Shown here: positions 16,660 through 30,185 of the stretch, piece after piece
Numbering within the stretch: the stretch's first letter is position 1
Layout: each line of letters opens with the position of its first letter
Assembly (NCBI GenBank): GCA_040954595.2
Contig: CM082581.2
Coordinates: forward strand, 13,082,001-13,146,000
Source: Balanoglossus misakiensis
Lineage: Eukaryota > Hemichordata
DNA: 64,000 bases
Direction: 5' to 3'
Made by a program: the position numbers and the translations under genes
The notes under the pieces: generated by a model
The model's database searches: none
What the model was told of the DNA's origin: nothing
The model's input: only the letters and a program-made list of their open reading frames with translations

Positions 16660-19600
16660 AAAGTTGACTTTGGAAGCTGCAAATTCTTCGGTGAAGAGAT
16701 GATTGACAATTTATACAAAGGGAGGATTTCTTTTTAACAAGATACCTTAGTTTACCCCAAAGCTTATTTTTGAACGACCGCTTTTTTGTTTCTCACTGTC
16801 AACATGATTATAAATGAGTGTGTTAACCCTAGACTAGAAGAGTGCCAAGTCTTAGAGCTTTTTGTATCAGCCAACCTCCTGACTTTCTGAAGATAAAAAA
16901 ATGATTTTACATTATTTTCGTATCAATATTTTGGCAGAGAATCATGGTGACTCTCTTTTTTGTAAACAAATTTGGAGACCGAATCAGGAAGTTATTTGAA
17001 ACATATGCGGATTGACATCATGGTGTCTGGCTAGACCCCTCGCCAGTCTCCCCCGCCCCTCTGCTCTTGCTGAGGGGGGATTGGTGAAGTGTCTAGCGTT
17101 TCCATATTTGAATAAAAGTGATAAACGGATGAAAGAATTGGTAGGTGTATATCTGTTTCAGTTCAGCCTGCAATTATTCCATGATTTGCAAACAACGTGA
17201 TGAATGCGATGAACAGAAGCCAGCCAAAAACAAAAACCCAAAGGCAAACCGCGTTTCACCAGAACAAAATGTGGCCGACAGTAAACAGATGTCACATTTT
17301 TCCTGCAGCAGAAATGGAAAATTAATTTGGTGGAAAATGTTGCCTCATAGCAAAGATGATAATCCTGTCTGAGCCCGGCTGGACCAGGCAAGAACGAGCG
17401 AGAATATGGGTCGTTCGTGTCTATTCTGCGTTCTTCAAGATTATCCTTGGGTGATGATGACTGTGCGCGAATCGAAGCAGAAGATGCAGTTCTCGCAAAT
17501 GCACCGAAGTGTAAAAGCAAACGAGGACAATCGTAAACTCTCCCCCCCTCCCTCCAAACTGAGGGGATTAACCTCGAACTCACGAATAATCCGGACGGGA
17601 CACTGGCAAATGACCAAGCCAACTTGTTGACTGAACAGATTTTGGTCGTTAGCGACTTTAATATTAGTATTAAGTTTGACTGGTGAGGGTTGAACCCCCA
17701 GAATAACAAGATAATCACAAGAAGAGACTCACCTGTGTAGATAATCACATCATGATTAGCAGGGCCTAGGGACGACGGGAATCCTTGCAAAAAAATCAGG
17801 GACAGCATGGGTTGTGTAGTGATTGATCGTACAGGGTGTGCTCCTGTGTTTTGAAAAAAAAGTGAAATATGCAAATTAGTAATTAATTTTACATGGCAAT
17901 TCCAAAAGTGTGATTGCATTTTAAATACCCAGTATATAAAGCTAACTTATATGACGCATCTGAGTTCATGGTTGACCTGGTGCCAAGTTCGAATGGCTGC
18001 AGGCGTATAAAAACGAACCCAGTCGAATGATTAGCGTGGATTTCTTCCGAGGGACAAAATAATTAACTCGCGTTTATTTCTGACCAAGTGGAAAATCCTT
18101 GCTCTTTATCCACCGTTCTGTCTTCATAAATTTTAGGTCTTTTCACGGGTATACATATTTCATGAATCGTTTTTTTTATTGACGATATGGCTACGTTTTA
18201 GTGCCTCGTCCTACCGTCACCATCCGATGTAACATGAAAAAGTGTCCATCGTGATATCCGATGTGAAATAGCGCAGGCGCGTTTTATAGCGAGGGCGACA
18301 GATAATATGTGTCTTGAGTCTTCGGGCCAACGCAACAGATAATTGTGTAGGGCCGTTGCCTGGGAGACTCTAAAACACCGTAACAAGCCCTTTTCAACTA
18401 ATAGGCCGTGACTAAAATATGTGAATGTGATAGTCCCTGAGCCATCGTGATTTCCCCGATGAAATGTCATAATTACGTTGCAATCGCAGTTTCACCTTTT
18501 GCAGAATTAAATGTCACCGCCAGATCCCTCAGAAATCCCAAACGATCAGACGCTAATGACAGGTATATGCGTCGATAATGAGGCGTATAGCATATGTCTA
18601 CAGTGCATATCGATCTCCTTCAAACCAGTGCATTTTCCAATTGAACATGATGAAAACGTTGCTTTGATTGTGAAGAAAATACAGACGTTCAGGATCGCCT
18701 TTCTCCCTCTATACTGTCTATTGTCATGGGCACGTTGATTGTGACAACCACGTGCCAAGCACAGTCAGTTTAGATTGTAAATTACCTCGTTCGTCTTCAA
18801 AAAATAAGAATGTTAGAAACATGTCACAGTAACAATGAGCATGCACGTTTATTCTAGATTGACTCAGATGCTGAAAACCTTAACGTCGGATGGTTGATGA
18901 AAATAATGGTTTCAGGCAACCATTTGACTGCTTCTCCACGAATCGAGTTGAAATAAAGATTTAAACGATATCTCCTATGGCCTAGGTTCAGCTGTAGTGT
19001 GGGCGTCCCTTCCGAACAGCCAAGAATCAGCAAAGGTAAAGGCGGCGCCCAAAACTACATCTGATTTTAATCAGATTGGCCTTTATCCAACAAGAATTCT
19101 GTGAAAAAACTTTGGTCGAAAAAGTGTTTCTAGAGTCTAGCTCACTTCCATCAACATGAATGTAAAACATGTAAATAAGGGGGAGGCTTTTGATTTTCCC
19201 TGCAATGTTTTTTTTTTAATTTGGAACCCACGCAGTTTTTCAAAGGCATATTTTTTCTAATTAGACCTACATGTATATCAGAAGATCACCCTCGTCTAAT
19301 ATTAAGCTGCCATTCCCAACGCCAGAGGGCGTATTCCATGATGTACGGGCTGCTATGCGGATCGAAATTTAAGTGACATGCGCCGTGAGAGCGTATATCA
19401 GAAGCCCTTCTTATGATATTGGGGCTGTTGCGTATTTTTTTAAAGTACAAACAGGTTTCTGGCTCGCAATACAGCGTACATCTCCAAGGAAATTAATGGA
19501 TTATTTTTAGAGCATTGCATATATATTAGTTCCATATCGGTGCTCAGCATCAAGACGGAGATAACGAAGGCGGTCTGTTAGTAGAACCTCTGTCCGGGAC

Positions 19601-20194
19601 TACGCCGTTTTTTACACTGTGTTTTAATATCGAATTTATCGGATTCATAATAGTCGCGTTAATGTGCTCAGTGCAAGCGGGCACAGTTACTGTACAAAGG
19701 CCGGAGACAGACTCGGTTTGTGCGATAATTTTTTTTTGCTGGTATACGTGAAACAAGTGTTACAGGCGGTCTACATTTTGGCTTCCAGGATTCCACCAGT
19801 TTCGGTCCCCGACACGTGGACAACGTTGCCTGCACTGTGAATATGAACAGGGTACTTTCCTGCAACCCGACGGTGACACCATCCATAGGTCTGACGTGTC
19901 GCACTTTCTACCAATTCAACGCCGCGGGAATCGACGCGCCTACTGTTGACACTCCCAACTAAATTACATTTACAGTAAAAACGAGAGTTCGTTCGTGTAG
20001 TGGCCAACGCAACGCCGCGCCGGTAACCTTCGATTTAAAAAAAACCTCTGACGTGCGACATTCGGAAGTGATCACCGAACAGGAAGCAGTGATTCAGTTC
20101 ATTCTGCGTATCGTTCTTCTTTCCTAGATAACCGTACACCGGGAGGATAACAAAAATCGTCCTGGGAAACTGAGAATCACATTTTTTCTCCTGG
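16660..20194. other. Intergenic region between myosin light chain and PPP2R2
   Basis: No gene is supported. The longest open frame (complement of 17158-17919, 253 codons) has a Cys/His/Phe/Leu-rich composition, no recognisable domain and no splice context. The opposite strand, 17145-17630, is open in one frame except for a single stop. A CTCF-core-like GCCAGAGGGCG occurs near 19321. Confidence 0.45.
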
Positions 20195-20369
20195 ATGTCA
20201 TTGTTCGGTAGCTTCGTCGAAATTATGCAAAGGCTCAATCGCCGAAGTCTAATGGCAGAACAGGCTCCGAACAACACATCTGTTTACACGTCTGCTGTAC
20301 AGACTGTTCAATCCTCCATCACTAACTACCGGAGTTTCCTTTCAAGTTTTCCGTCCCAGAAAAAGAAAG
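20195..20369 (+). CDS. Candidate alternative first coding exon of PPP2R2 (B55)
   Basis: An in-frame TGA at 20171 precedes the ATG at 20195. The frame stays open to a good donor (AAAG|gtgagt) and ends with one extra base. The exon at 34860 needs exactly one upstream base, and the join makes a Gly codon followed by TGEVQW. The total with the core exons is 1500 nt, or 499 aa plus stop. The encoded leader has no known domain, and internal ATGs at 20228 and 20252 could also start it. Phase agreement alone has a one-in-three chance, and the implied intron is 14.5 kb. It could belong to another transcript. Confidence 0.45.
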
Positions 20370-20495
20370 GTGAGTGATTTGCATATTTCATCTATCAAAT
20401 ATACCGAGGCATTTTGAATTACAAACGCAGCGTGTAATCCGCGGTTTATCGAACGATATTCCCTAAATAAAAGCCGCGAGTTTAAATAGGCTGGC

Positions 20496-20509
20496 GTTGC
20501 CCTGGCAAC
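20496..20509. promoter_or_regulatory. RFX X-box palindrome GTTGCCCTGGCAAC
   Basis: This is a perfect two-half-site X-box (GTTGCC, two-base spacer, GGCAAC). It lies about 130 bp downstream of the candidate PPP2R2 first exon and 58 bp before a perfect CRE. The pairing suggests a 5'-end regulatory region, but no binding data are available here. Confidence 0.5.
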
Positions 20510-20566
20510 ACCGTCTTTGCCAGGGTATGTTCAGTTACTAGTTGCGCGTGCAGGGAGTAAACAAAG

Positions 20567-20574
20567 TGACGTCA
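20567..20574. promoter_or_regulatory. Perfect CRE TGACGTCA near candidate PPP2R2 first exon
   Basis: The full palindromic CREB/ATF site lies about 200 bp inside the intron following exon 20195-20369, close to an X-box. Confidence 0.4.
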
Positions 20575-23414
20575 CCGATGAGACATTTCTTTCTGTAAAT
20601 CGATGTCAGTGACGCCACGACTTGGCCTTATCCGATCTTACCGCGTGTTTTTTGACAAGGTGCCAAATTAAAACTGTATTTAGTGTATATTTTACTATGT
20701 GCAGGAACACACACTGAAGCTGATACTTATAGGCGCTTAAGAACACTCTAGCTGTAATCAGGTAAAAGAAAAGTGAAAACTGAACCATATTTTGGCGAAG
20801 GTCGTGGCTATGATCACGATAGACTTGGCGTCATCACACAAAATGTCGGCGCACACTTTATTGAAATATAGGTAGTTTACCTGGCTTGGTATAGATCCGC
20901 CATTTTGTCATAGCGATGATGCCGTCATCAACTAAGCATTGCAGCAGGTCTACCTGTTTAATAAACGCTCATAAACGACCATCCTCGATTATGGGCACAT
21001 ATACGTGCATATGCCAAACTGTGATAAAATGAAATAGAGAAAGAGACTTTCATCTTTATTAAAATCGGATATTGGTGATGCGTGCTTCATCTGAAGCCCA
21101 TTGTTTTCAAGGGGTATCCTTGGATGGTGATGAAACTCTATAGGTGTGGGGTTTCCATGGATACACAGAGGTCACTGGCATTTCGTCATTCACGAAGAAT
21201 TGAATATGCCAAGCCAAGTAGCAGCAATTCGGAGGAAGGGGGGGGGGGGGGAGGCGTAAGGCTGATGGGCTGTATGGTTGCAGTGACCAAGGGCGCCTGT
21301 AGACGACAATACCACCGACGCCTTGTTACCAGTAATGGTGTCTCACTCACGCGCTTGGAGACGGTCCTCACAGGCATAGACTGGTCATTATGTGATTAAT
21401 TCAAGGGGACCCACTGTTAAGCGCCACCCTCCAGGGACTTCCTATTCGCTGAAGACCCCCCCCCCCCCAAACAGAGAAGCACACACTGCACACGACATAG
21501 GAGCCCAGAGAAACAACACCATACTACCACATTCAGGGAATCCCGTTAATTCGGATTAGATAATTGCAGATGATCTTGGTCACCGCGACAACAGCTCAAT
21601 CAAAGGTGACCAGTCCAAAAACTACAGTTTACAAGCATCAGCAATCAGTTTACATGTCGAGAGTCGTTGAGTGGTTTCGATTTCCTTGCAGAAACCTAAC
21701 ACAGCTCTTTGCGTACACTTATCTTCAATTAGACGCCTCGGAAATCTCATCGACGCTGCCGTAAAATTTAGTCAATTCGACAAATCGGAGTACTACATAT
21801 ACTATCTATCAGCTATCTATTTATTGCATGCTGCGACAGCATGTGGATACATGTGTTAATTTGTTTGTCTGTTTTATACATTTTTTAAAGATTTCTATGG
21901 CTGAGCGATTGATTTTTCTACCAGTAAAAGCTCATAATTTTAGGGCACTGGGTAATTGATCTATTTTGAACAGTCTGATTAATTCTCCTAGTAAATAAAC
22001 GATTGAAGCGAGGTTTTAAGTTGTATGCGAATAGAGGACGACCCCTATAAAATATTCAGTAAGGAGACATGCATATGACTGTTTTGAGATATGTAAACAG
22101 GGAAGCTACCGACAGCATAAAAAATTAAACACCGACTCCTGTATCAGTTTACAATGTAGATATTGTCAGTAAGGAGTCGTTTCACAGACGATGCATGATT
22201 CAAAGGAGACCATTTATGAAATTGCTCTTGTTCATTTTTATGAGATCGCGAATGAAAGTGGCGGGTGGTGTAAAAAGAGGGGGAGTATAAATAAAATACA
22301 CGTAGGCGGGTAGTAAGCTAGCTATCCGCATTCGTATGCGTCTCTAGAAGGTAGATGGAGACACCGTGTCTGGTTCATCAAGCCCCCTCCATTTGAGATT
22401 ATTTCTGAGACTCTCCAGATCTTCAATCTTTGCTTGTTTTTATCCAAACCATGTTCTACTGGCCAAGGGAGCAACGTCGGATTTATTTACACGTGCCTAA
22501 TGCAACAGAAAACATCACCGCGGTGGGAAAGAGAATTGTCTCTGGCGTCGGATGTGGTTCTTGTGCCGTGTCTGACATTACATGCGAATATTCATTGTCA
22601 TCCTAACTTTACAAATATCGCCGAGCTTTTGATACTTTTGTTCTTCTGAAATACAGATGCAGACTTATCACAAAGATAGACCTGGAGTTTTATGAGGTAC
22701 ATGCCTACCGAAGTACCAAATAAAATTTTCAATTTCTGTAACGCCTCTTCAATACGTGTTCCAAGGGGAGGGAGAGGGGAGAGAACGCCTTGGTGACCTA
22801 GGCCTCTTTGTTGCATGACCCCCCCCCCCCCTCTGACGAACGGGTGTGTCCTGGGCCATCAAAACACCACGGTAGATTTGCTATCCAATTGTGCCTCAGC
22901 AATTGCACTTTCTGCATGTTGCTGGTGTCAACCTCTGTGTAACGTGGCTTCTGCCCGAGTGACCCTAAAAGCGCTCATGCATCAAGTATACCGCTATACA
23001 GATTGAGGTGCAATGGCTGACGTGTGCACACGGTGTAGGTTTGACCGAGAGGCAAATGTAGAGATAATCATCCGAAGACACACGAATAATTTGCAACAAA
23101 ACAGAAGGGAGACAAATGTCAGAGCAGCGACCTCTGACAATATCGGTCTTGTCTCTGTTTAATGTCAAAAGACCTACTCTTCAACTGCCGAAGGGGCTGA
23201 TCGTCATCTCGACTTATCTTCCCTTAATTATTTTCGCGAAATAGCATTTTTTTCTTGTTTAAATAGAACACATCGACCCCAGAAAATCCGTAACCTTTTA
23301 AAATTGAAATTACAGATTAATTTGTAAAAAAAGTTTTGACATTTTAGTTTTATGTAACATTTAATCTGTACTATTGCAATTTGTCCGCTGAGATATTGCA
23401 CTGGTGCAATGCAC

Positions 23415-23815
23415 TTAGTATCCAGATGTTGCACTGAATTGCTTCCAGGTGCGCATACTTGGTTCGGCCATCTTTTCTCTGTAATCTCTGTGCTGGGCTC
23501 GACCTTTGGTTGGGGTTTCATTTCTACCTTGCACACGGTTTTGCCTGAAAGTTTCATTTTTTGATGAACCAGAACTTCCTTGAAGTACTTTGCAGACATA
23601 CAATCGATAGTTCCTAATCGGTGGAATAACTTTAAATTTACATGTTTTGAGAAAAAATGACAGAAAACTGTTACTTACAGTACAGGATGTGCGCAATGGG
23701 GCTGCAAGCCAGGAGAACAGTCACCCTTGATTTTCTTCAAGTCACTTTCTATAACCGATGGTTTCTGTACATTATCTTCAATGAAGCTATCGAAATCTTG
23801 GAAAATCCAGTCCAT
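23415..23815 (-). CDS. Possible small two-exon gene, unknown product (111 aa)
   Basis: On the - strand an ATG with good context (AACATGG, 23815-23813) opens a frame with protein-like composition (MDWIFQDFDSFIEDNV start). It runs to a strong donor CT|GTAAGT, exon 23679-23815. A 65-nt intron ending in GATTAG joins in phase to 23415-23613, whose end reads RTWKQFSATSGY then stop. Upstream (about 24038-24047 and 23994) are CCAAT-box-like motifs in both orientations, as in small housekeeping or cell-cycle promoters. I do not recognise the protein. Cautions: the intron is very short, an upstream ATG near 23909 opens an overlapping 53-codon frame, and the second exon is also open in another frame. 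It lies antisense inside the PPP2R2 first intron. Confidence 0.3.
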
Positions 23816-25592
23816 GTTTTCACAGTCCTGACCTTCACTTTCACTCGGTTGTCGGAAATTCTTCTGGGTAATGAATAGGTCGTTGTGGTCACACTACTTT
23901 CAGCCATGATGTTCACACGTCAAAGATTGAGTTTCGAATGATGGAAGTGGCACCTCAATGACCATGTGACAAATGAACTGACTGACAATTATCCAATCAA
24001 AACGTGTCATTCACCAGGTGCATTTGGTGAAGCTTGTGATTGGTTGATGTGATTGAGAAGTTGTTTAGCATATACCAAAATCAAAGATGTTGTCATAATG
24101 CTTCGTGTTGTAAGCCGGACGGAATGTACTCGACAATTTTGTTGGTAAACGCGGTACGGCATCCGTACTCACTCAATCTCGGTTTCGGCGGTGCAAAAAT
24201 CTCTAATCTGCGAGCATGAAAAAATACTCATTATCCCGTTATGTTGCCGACGAGGCTTAGATAATGGTGTTCTCGTTCACGCTCTGGTGACAGTCAGAAA
24301 AAAATAAGTCTGATCTGTAAGTATTGGGGACAACGAGTAAGACTAGTACAGAGAATTATAACTTCAACAAGAAGCCCGACTTCTTCATCATAACCATCGA
24401 TGACTTGGTTAAGCTCAGAAAGGATTCATACATAATTCTGAAATCGCGCACGTGTCTTGCTAGCCAAACGATACGGATCATTTCCGCCGGAGCGTATCAA
24501 TCACGTATACTCTTACATTATGATGCTTTTCATCTTGGAGGTATGATTGCGACATGAAACTGGAGATATTCTGCCTGGTTTGGCAATATGTCTCGAACCC
24601 AAGTAAGCAGAGCTCAAAAGAAATGAAAAACATCGACAAACTACACGCATGCTCACTAGGGAGCTAAGTCTAGGATGAGTCTTCTTGTGAGCTAGAAATT
24701 AAATTCTCTAATGCCGGAGAAAATGAGTTCGCCGTTTCCCTGGAGACGATGAGGCTGAACGCGTATACTTACGTTCGTTGCGCCAATATTTTGACTGTAA
24801 ACTTTCGTCCGTTTGCTAATGTGCTCATTCGTAAAGGGAGCAGGTGTTTCGCGCCAGTAGTCAATGTTCAGACTTCCTCGCACGTAAATTCATTTTGGAG
24901 ATAAGCAAACGAGAGAGAGAGAAGCGATTTTCCCTTTCGCTATCACAAACAGGTGTTTTTGTTGGCGGTTTAAACAAGGCCGTAATCCGTTTAATGATGG
25001 GCATCTGACGTATATTGGGATAACAACCTACTTTTTGAAAAGAAAAAAAAACACGAGACATTTTGAATTTGTTATATCTTAACTCTGACTATCATTCGTT
25101 GTCGGAGTGGTTTGACTCTGGTTGCGAGTTTGAGACTCACTTTCAGGGAAAAACGCTCACAGGTGAACAGCTTGCATAATTCTTCGTTTCTGAACCAGCC
25201 ACGCACTCTTAGTTCGTGCTGTTGAACGCCTCCACATAAATTAATCTTCCAAACTCACTGCCGAAGGACGATGATTCCAGACGAATACTTCTTGCTTTGC
25301 AGACCCGTTGGTGGCGTTTGCCCCCGGGGGTGAAAAAGAGAGGGCGCGACACTGCAGCGTAGGAAATTATTCATCGAAATCAACCTCGTCCCAGAGGATT
25401 ATATCTCTCAGTTGTCTAAACTTTGAGTAGCTTCCTACAGAAGGAGCGGATATCTTGCCCTGCACTCGCAGTCAGAAAAAAAGTCTGCTATGATTATCAT
25501 AACAGAATTATCAAGGCGTGTCTGTAACGTGAAGTTAGAAACCAGGCTATATCGCAGGAAGTGCTTCCATTGAGAGCCAGAGAAGGGAGAGC

Positions 25593-25609
25593 GAGAGAGA
25601 GAGAGAGAG
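25593..25609. repeat. (GA)n microsatellite
   Basis: Eight or so uninterrupted GA units lie within a purine-rich stretch beginning near 25581. Confidence 0.85.
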
Positions 25610-27608
25610 CAGCTGATTCAGTGACAACTCAATTAGAGCGGGAAATCAACGCGCCTGCTCTCGCCTAGGCGCAGTTGATCATTCCCCAGAAAGCATCTCG
25701 TTGCCAATGAGACGTGTCCTCTTCAGTCAACAGCGTGGAAGGGAACATGGTTGGATCCTCCGCAGAAGCGATGTGAGCGACATGTTAATCTCATCAGTCT
25801 GCTGTCGGAAAAACAACTCATTGATGGTCTCTTCACTGCACCTTTCGACGTGTGTATTCTCTCGGAGGCTCCACTTGAATTCTGTGTGGCCGTCACTTTA
25901 CGCGGAGGCATCGATTGACGCTTTGGAGTAGCCCCATTCACCAATTGACGAGTTTCTGTGGAAAGTACTGTTAATACATTGGCATTCTCGTGTGTAAAAA
26001 TAACACATCCAGCCGGCCTTGGCAGAGTAGCGCATTTCATGTCAAATTTCTTTCGGGGAAACAAACGCCCGCGGCTTTAAACAGAAAAAAAGGAGACACT
26101 CAATCCCCCGAAACCTGTTAATGTTTCGGGGTTTTATTATGAGGAATATAGTGTTCTATCATCGCAAGAAAAAACGACAGATGAAAGGTAGGCCTTTTAT
26201 CCAGCGTCGGTTTTATCATTTTATATATGTATGGCATTTACTCGATCGTCATCATTTTAGATTATTTTCATTTCATATTTTTAATCGACATAATTTTGTG
26301 AGCACGTGACAAGATTACATTATTACTCGTTGTATTTGTGAGATGGAAACCTTTCAAAATGCGATGTCCGATACTTGGTTTGTGTCAGACACGATGTCTG
26401 TAAGGCATAACGCCCCTGTCCATTCTGTCTAACATGGGCTCAGATGTTGGCGCGCCTAACCACGACAGACACTGGTCACGTGCAAAGTTTAGGCCATATT
26501 TTGCTGTTTGGTGGACCCTTTCGATGTATTGTCGACACGTTGGTGAAGGCAACAGGTATTAAACTTACACCTTGAGAGAGAGACAGATGGACTGTTGTAC
26601 AAATATGCGTCATACACTGTACGTAACATAAAGGCCAACAAACTTTGAGAAACCACGGCCACTCCAAACATGGCCCGCCGGGAAATCTTTGCACGTGACG
26701 CTATTTCCATGAAAACACACGAAAGTTGTCAGAAACTAAACAGATCACCAATAGTTGTATGTAGTGTGTTTATTTGAGTCTAGTTTTCATTTTAACTTGT
26801 AAACAACTACATGTACGTGATTTACTCACGTGACGTCAGCACATTCCTGTAGGCGAGAACACCTACTCCTAACAAACGCGGTTGCCATGATGATCGTTGA
26901 GACATCGATGCATCATCAAGTCGCTCTGTTCGACCTTTGCCTCTGTCACAGTCGTAAATATCACATCAACTAGCACTTTCTTTACACAATTTACCTTGAT
27001 CTGCGCACACTTACCATGAGCAGGAAACCTCAGTCCTCTACACTGTACTACACGAAGACTTTCACCTATTTGTCTACCCCGGAGCGGTATGACCTTTATT
27101 GAAGCTAAAACAAATCTTGTCACAGGAGAGATTCCGCCACAAAGATTTTAGTGAAGAGTTTGACAGTAAAGGTGGCCATCTTGTCTTGCCCTTCAGTTTC
27201 CGTGCGCATGGGTCTCCTGTAAATCATCGCTCGCTCCGAAGAATGTATCCGAATGTTTACCCTGTGCGTCTTTGACATTTTATGATTTACGCCACTTTTA
27301 TCTGAATTTATGAACGCACACAGGTAATGCACTAATTGGACACGATGTCAACATCAGCTGCCGTTACACACATACACAGAGCATGTGCGTCACGGTCAGA
27401 ACGAAAAGAGCGTTTTGTTTGTTGTAGGAATGTCTGGTGCAGCCCGGGCCCACGTCGACATTCCGATATTCCGCTTTGACAGTCTCTGATGTTTATAGAA
27501 GATGAGAATATAAATCAACAGTATATTCCATTAAGGATAAGAGCGACATAACCACTCTTGGCTATTAATAATTTACGGGTGTCGATGTAATATCAATGTA
27601 GACATCTT

Positions 27609-27659
27609 GTTGGTTGGTTGGTTGGTTGGTTGGTTGGTTGGGTGGGTGGGTGGGTGGGT
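27609..27659. repeat. Tetranucleotide repeat (GGTT)n then (GGTG)n
   Basis: About seven GTTG/GGTT units pass directly into about five GGTG units, a compound microsatellite inside the PPP2R2 first intron. Confidence 0.9.
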
Positions 27660-30017
27660 AGTGTTATTGGACGCCCGTTTTCTTTTTTCTGCCAATAGGC
27701 CCATCACTCTGTCGTTTGGATATTAGGCACTGCCCTCCTGCTAACATTTTGCGTTTACAAACTGCGAATTCCTTTCCCAGTAAATATCGCTAGAGTATAT
27801 AAAACTCCATGCAGCGGTGCGTATAGTATATAAGTATAGGTTACGACATCTCGGGAACCATTCGATAGCCAGAAGGCAAACTGAAAATAAAGTTACGCGG
27901 ATATATCAGTGGACAGGCCAACGTATTTCATTCAGAAATCAAACACATAATTACTCGGTTAAAAGGTCGCACTTCCAATACAGATGATATTTGCTTCTTT
28001 CTTAAATTCTAATTCAAATGAACTGATTAATTGCCCTCCCGAAAGATGGCAGTTGACACGTGAGTGTGCTGAAAGCCACCGTAACAGCATCTAACTACCA
28101 ACAGGGGTCATACGAGCCCTAACCTTGTCAAAATCGATCACGAATTGATAGCAAAGCACGTCGATTGTATTTTATGTTGGCGGCCTTTGCGTCTAGCTTT
28201 GTGCAGTCACAGACAAGAATCTTCATCGACTTTTCCATTTTTTCCATTTCCATTCCATTCGTAGCTTGCATGTTTCTAGTTTTTTTCTTCTTCATTTAAG
28301 TACTTATATTCATCCGGCCATATGGAGAACTTTAACAAAATATGCGCCAATATCCTGAATCACTGGGGATTCCGGGATTGAATGCGGCTTGCAATCTCGA
28401 ACACCGTTTCCGTTTCAAGGAATTTACGATGGAAAATATTCCAATTACGGATTCAACAGCTTGGCAGACGTTTGTACGAGTACACTTGTTATTTTCGAAA
28501 GAGAGTCGTGTCACCATTTCAAATGAGTTGTGCGTGCTGTTGAAAATTGGCCCGACGGTCAAGTACCGAAGTGATATGCATCGATACTATATAGGCCTAG
28601 TATACATGTGTGCACCGAGATAATGCGTTTTCTCCAAAGACACCGGTAGCCTCGCAATTTATACAGCCAGCACTCAGCTTGGTCGTTAAGAAAAATATTC
28701 AACCGCTGTGTCCTGCTTTGGGGTCACTTCACGGGTCAAGAGAAGCCGCATTTATTTCAATTACGGACTGTATTTTATAGTAATTGGTTGATAAATTTCA
28801 CAGGAGCCGCCGGCAATGCGACAATTGCAGTGAAGCCCGTCTTTATTGAATATTTATGAATTAAAACATAAAGCCATCAGTGAACAAGTACGTGTGCTTT
28901 TCCCTCGCGGACTCTCTCCGTTTAGTCTGCGAACCACATTCTGAAATTCAATGTGGTGAGGATATGAGCAGCTCCCCCCCTCCCGCGGGGTGGTAGGGGA
29001 TTACTGGGAAGTCTTCAGAAACTCAACGCGTGTGTACTGTAGCCCGTAACCTAGTAACGGCGAATCCTGTCTTCCCGCACTGCAGATAAACACGTGATTA
29101 GGTGTGAACGGCCGATACTTTGATTGATTTCCTTCCGAGTGTCGCATGATGTTAATAGCAAAATCCGAAAAAGAAAGTGTCCCTTATCGGCCGCATCAAT
29201 CAAATTACAAACGATGCACTGTTAATGACGTAAGCACCAGTGGACGGGTGGAATTGTGACATCTACATAATTTGATTATTTAAGAATAAATGCAATCTTG
29301 AAGTTAGCAGTCCCTCGTTCTACAGTGCCCAGACATGTAAGTTTCCTTAATCAAATTCTTTGTGCGCAGGCGGTAAATCCCATCTCCCCAACGGGCCAGG
29401 TAAAGATCAGTGGTTCCAGGCATGCCTTGGAAATGGTTCTTGAAATAAAACAAATCTTGACATAAAAAATAAAAACCGCCTCCCCCTCCCCTTGTGGCCA
29501 TATTGGATCGTGGAAAATTGTAGCTTCTCATCAAAGCCTTCTATAAGTAACGGCCATTGGTGTTGTTGACAAGTTAATTCTATTGAGAAAATAGCCCAAA
29601 GTTGGAGTTCTGCAGCTTTAACGTTGGACTCTGCCACCGTGGGAATATCGACTTTGGAGAACGGAATTTGATTGATCAGGTATTACTGTAGAGCCTAAAA
29701 GAAACTTAACTTGATTTAGGACGCGTTGCAGGGTTGTCGTTTCTATGGACGAACGAATCAGCCCCAAATCCCTCCGCGCAGACAATGGCAACAACGGATT
29801 CTTTCATGTCTGGTACAAACGTTCCCTCACAATGCGTGCAATTCACACACCTTGATTGAAGAGGAATTTATCCACGACCAGACAGTATCAACTGTAGACA
29901 GCAATGAAAACTGAATTAAAACCCCCCGAAAAGGGACAAGCCTGCAGAACCAGACTTAATTCCCCTGGATTAAATTGGCACCTTTTTGCTGACGTAAGCA
30001 AATTGGAAGTTGCATAT

Positions 30018-30185
30018 GTTACATATGCCCATATATGGTTAAAAGGCCGTGTCTAAGTCTTCCAGTGACCATGTGTGATGGCCAACCTGTGAAAATTTGT
30101 GATTGGCCAGATATTTCCATGGTGACTGAGCTATATTTGCATTGGCGACCGTTTGCCTTTAGGGCCTAACCTGTTCTGCAGTTAG
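30018..30185 (+). repeat. Dispersed repeat, longest copy seen
   Basis: The left part matches 4545-4605. The right part matches 37404-37495: both contain TTTGATTGGCCAGAT or TGTGATTGGCCAGAT, a CCATGGT.ACTG core, then ATTTGCAT..G.GAC and a C(C/T)(A/T)TAG-like end. All copies are non-coding and in the same orientation. The family is unknown; a SINE or MITE relic is possible. Confidence 0.5.

Noticed and set aside
17680-17700. GGGTTGAACCC considered as a tRNA T-arm
   Set aside because: No matching acceptor, D or anticodon arms around it.
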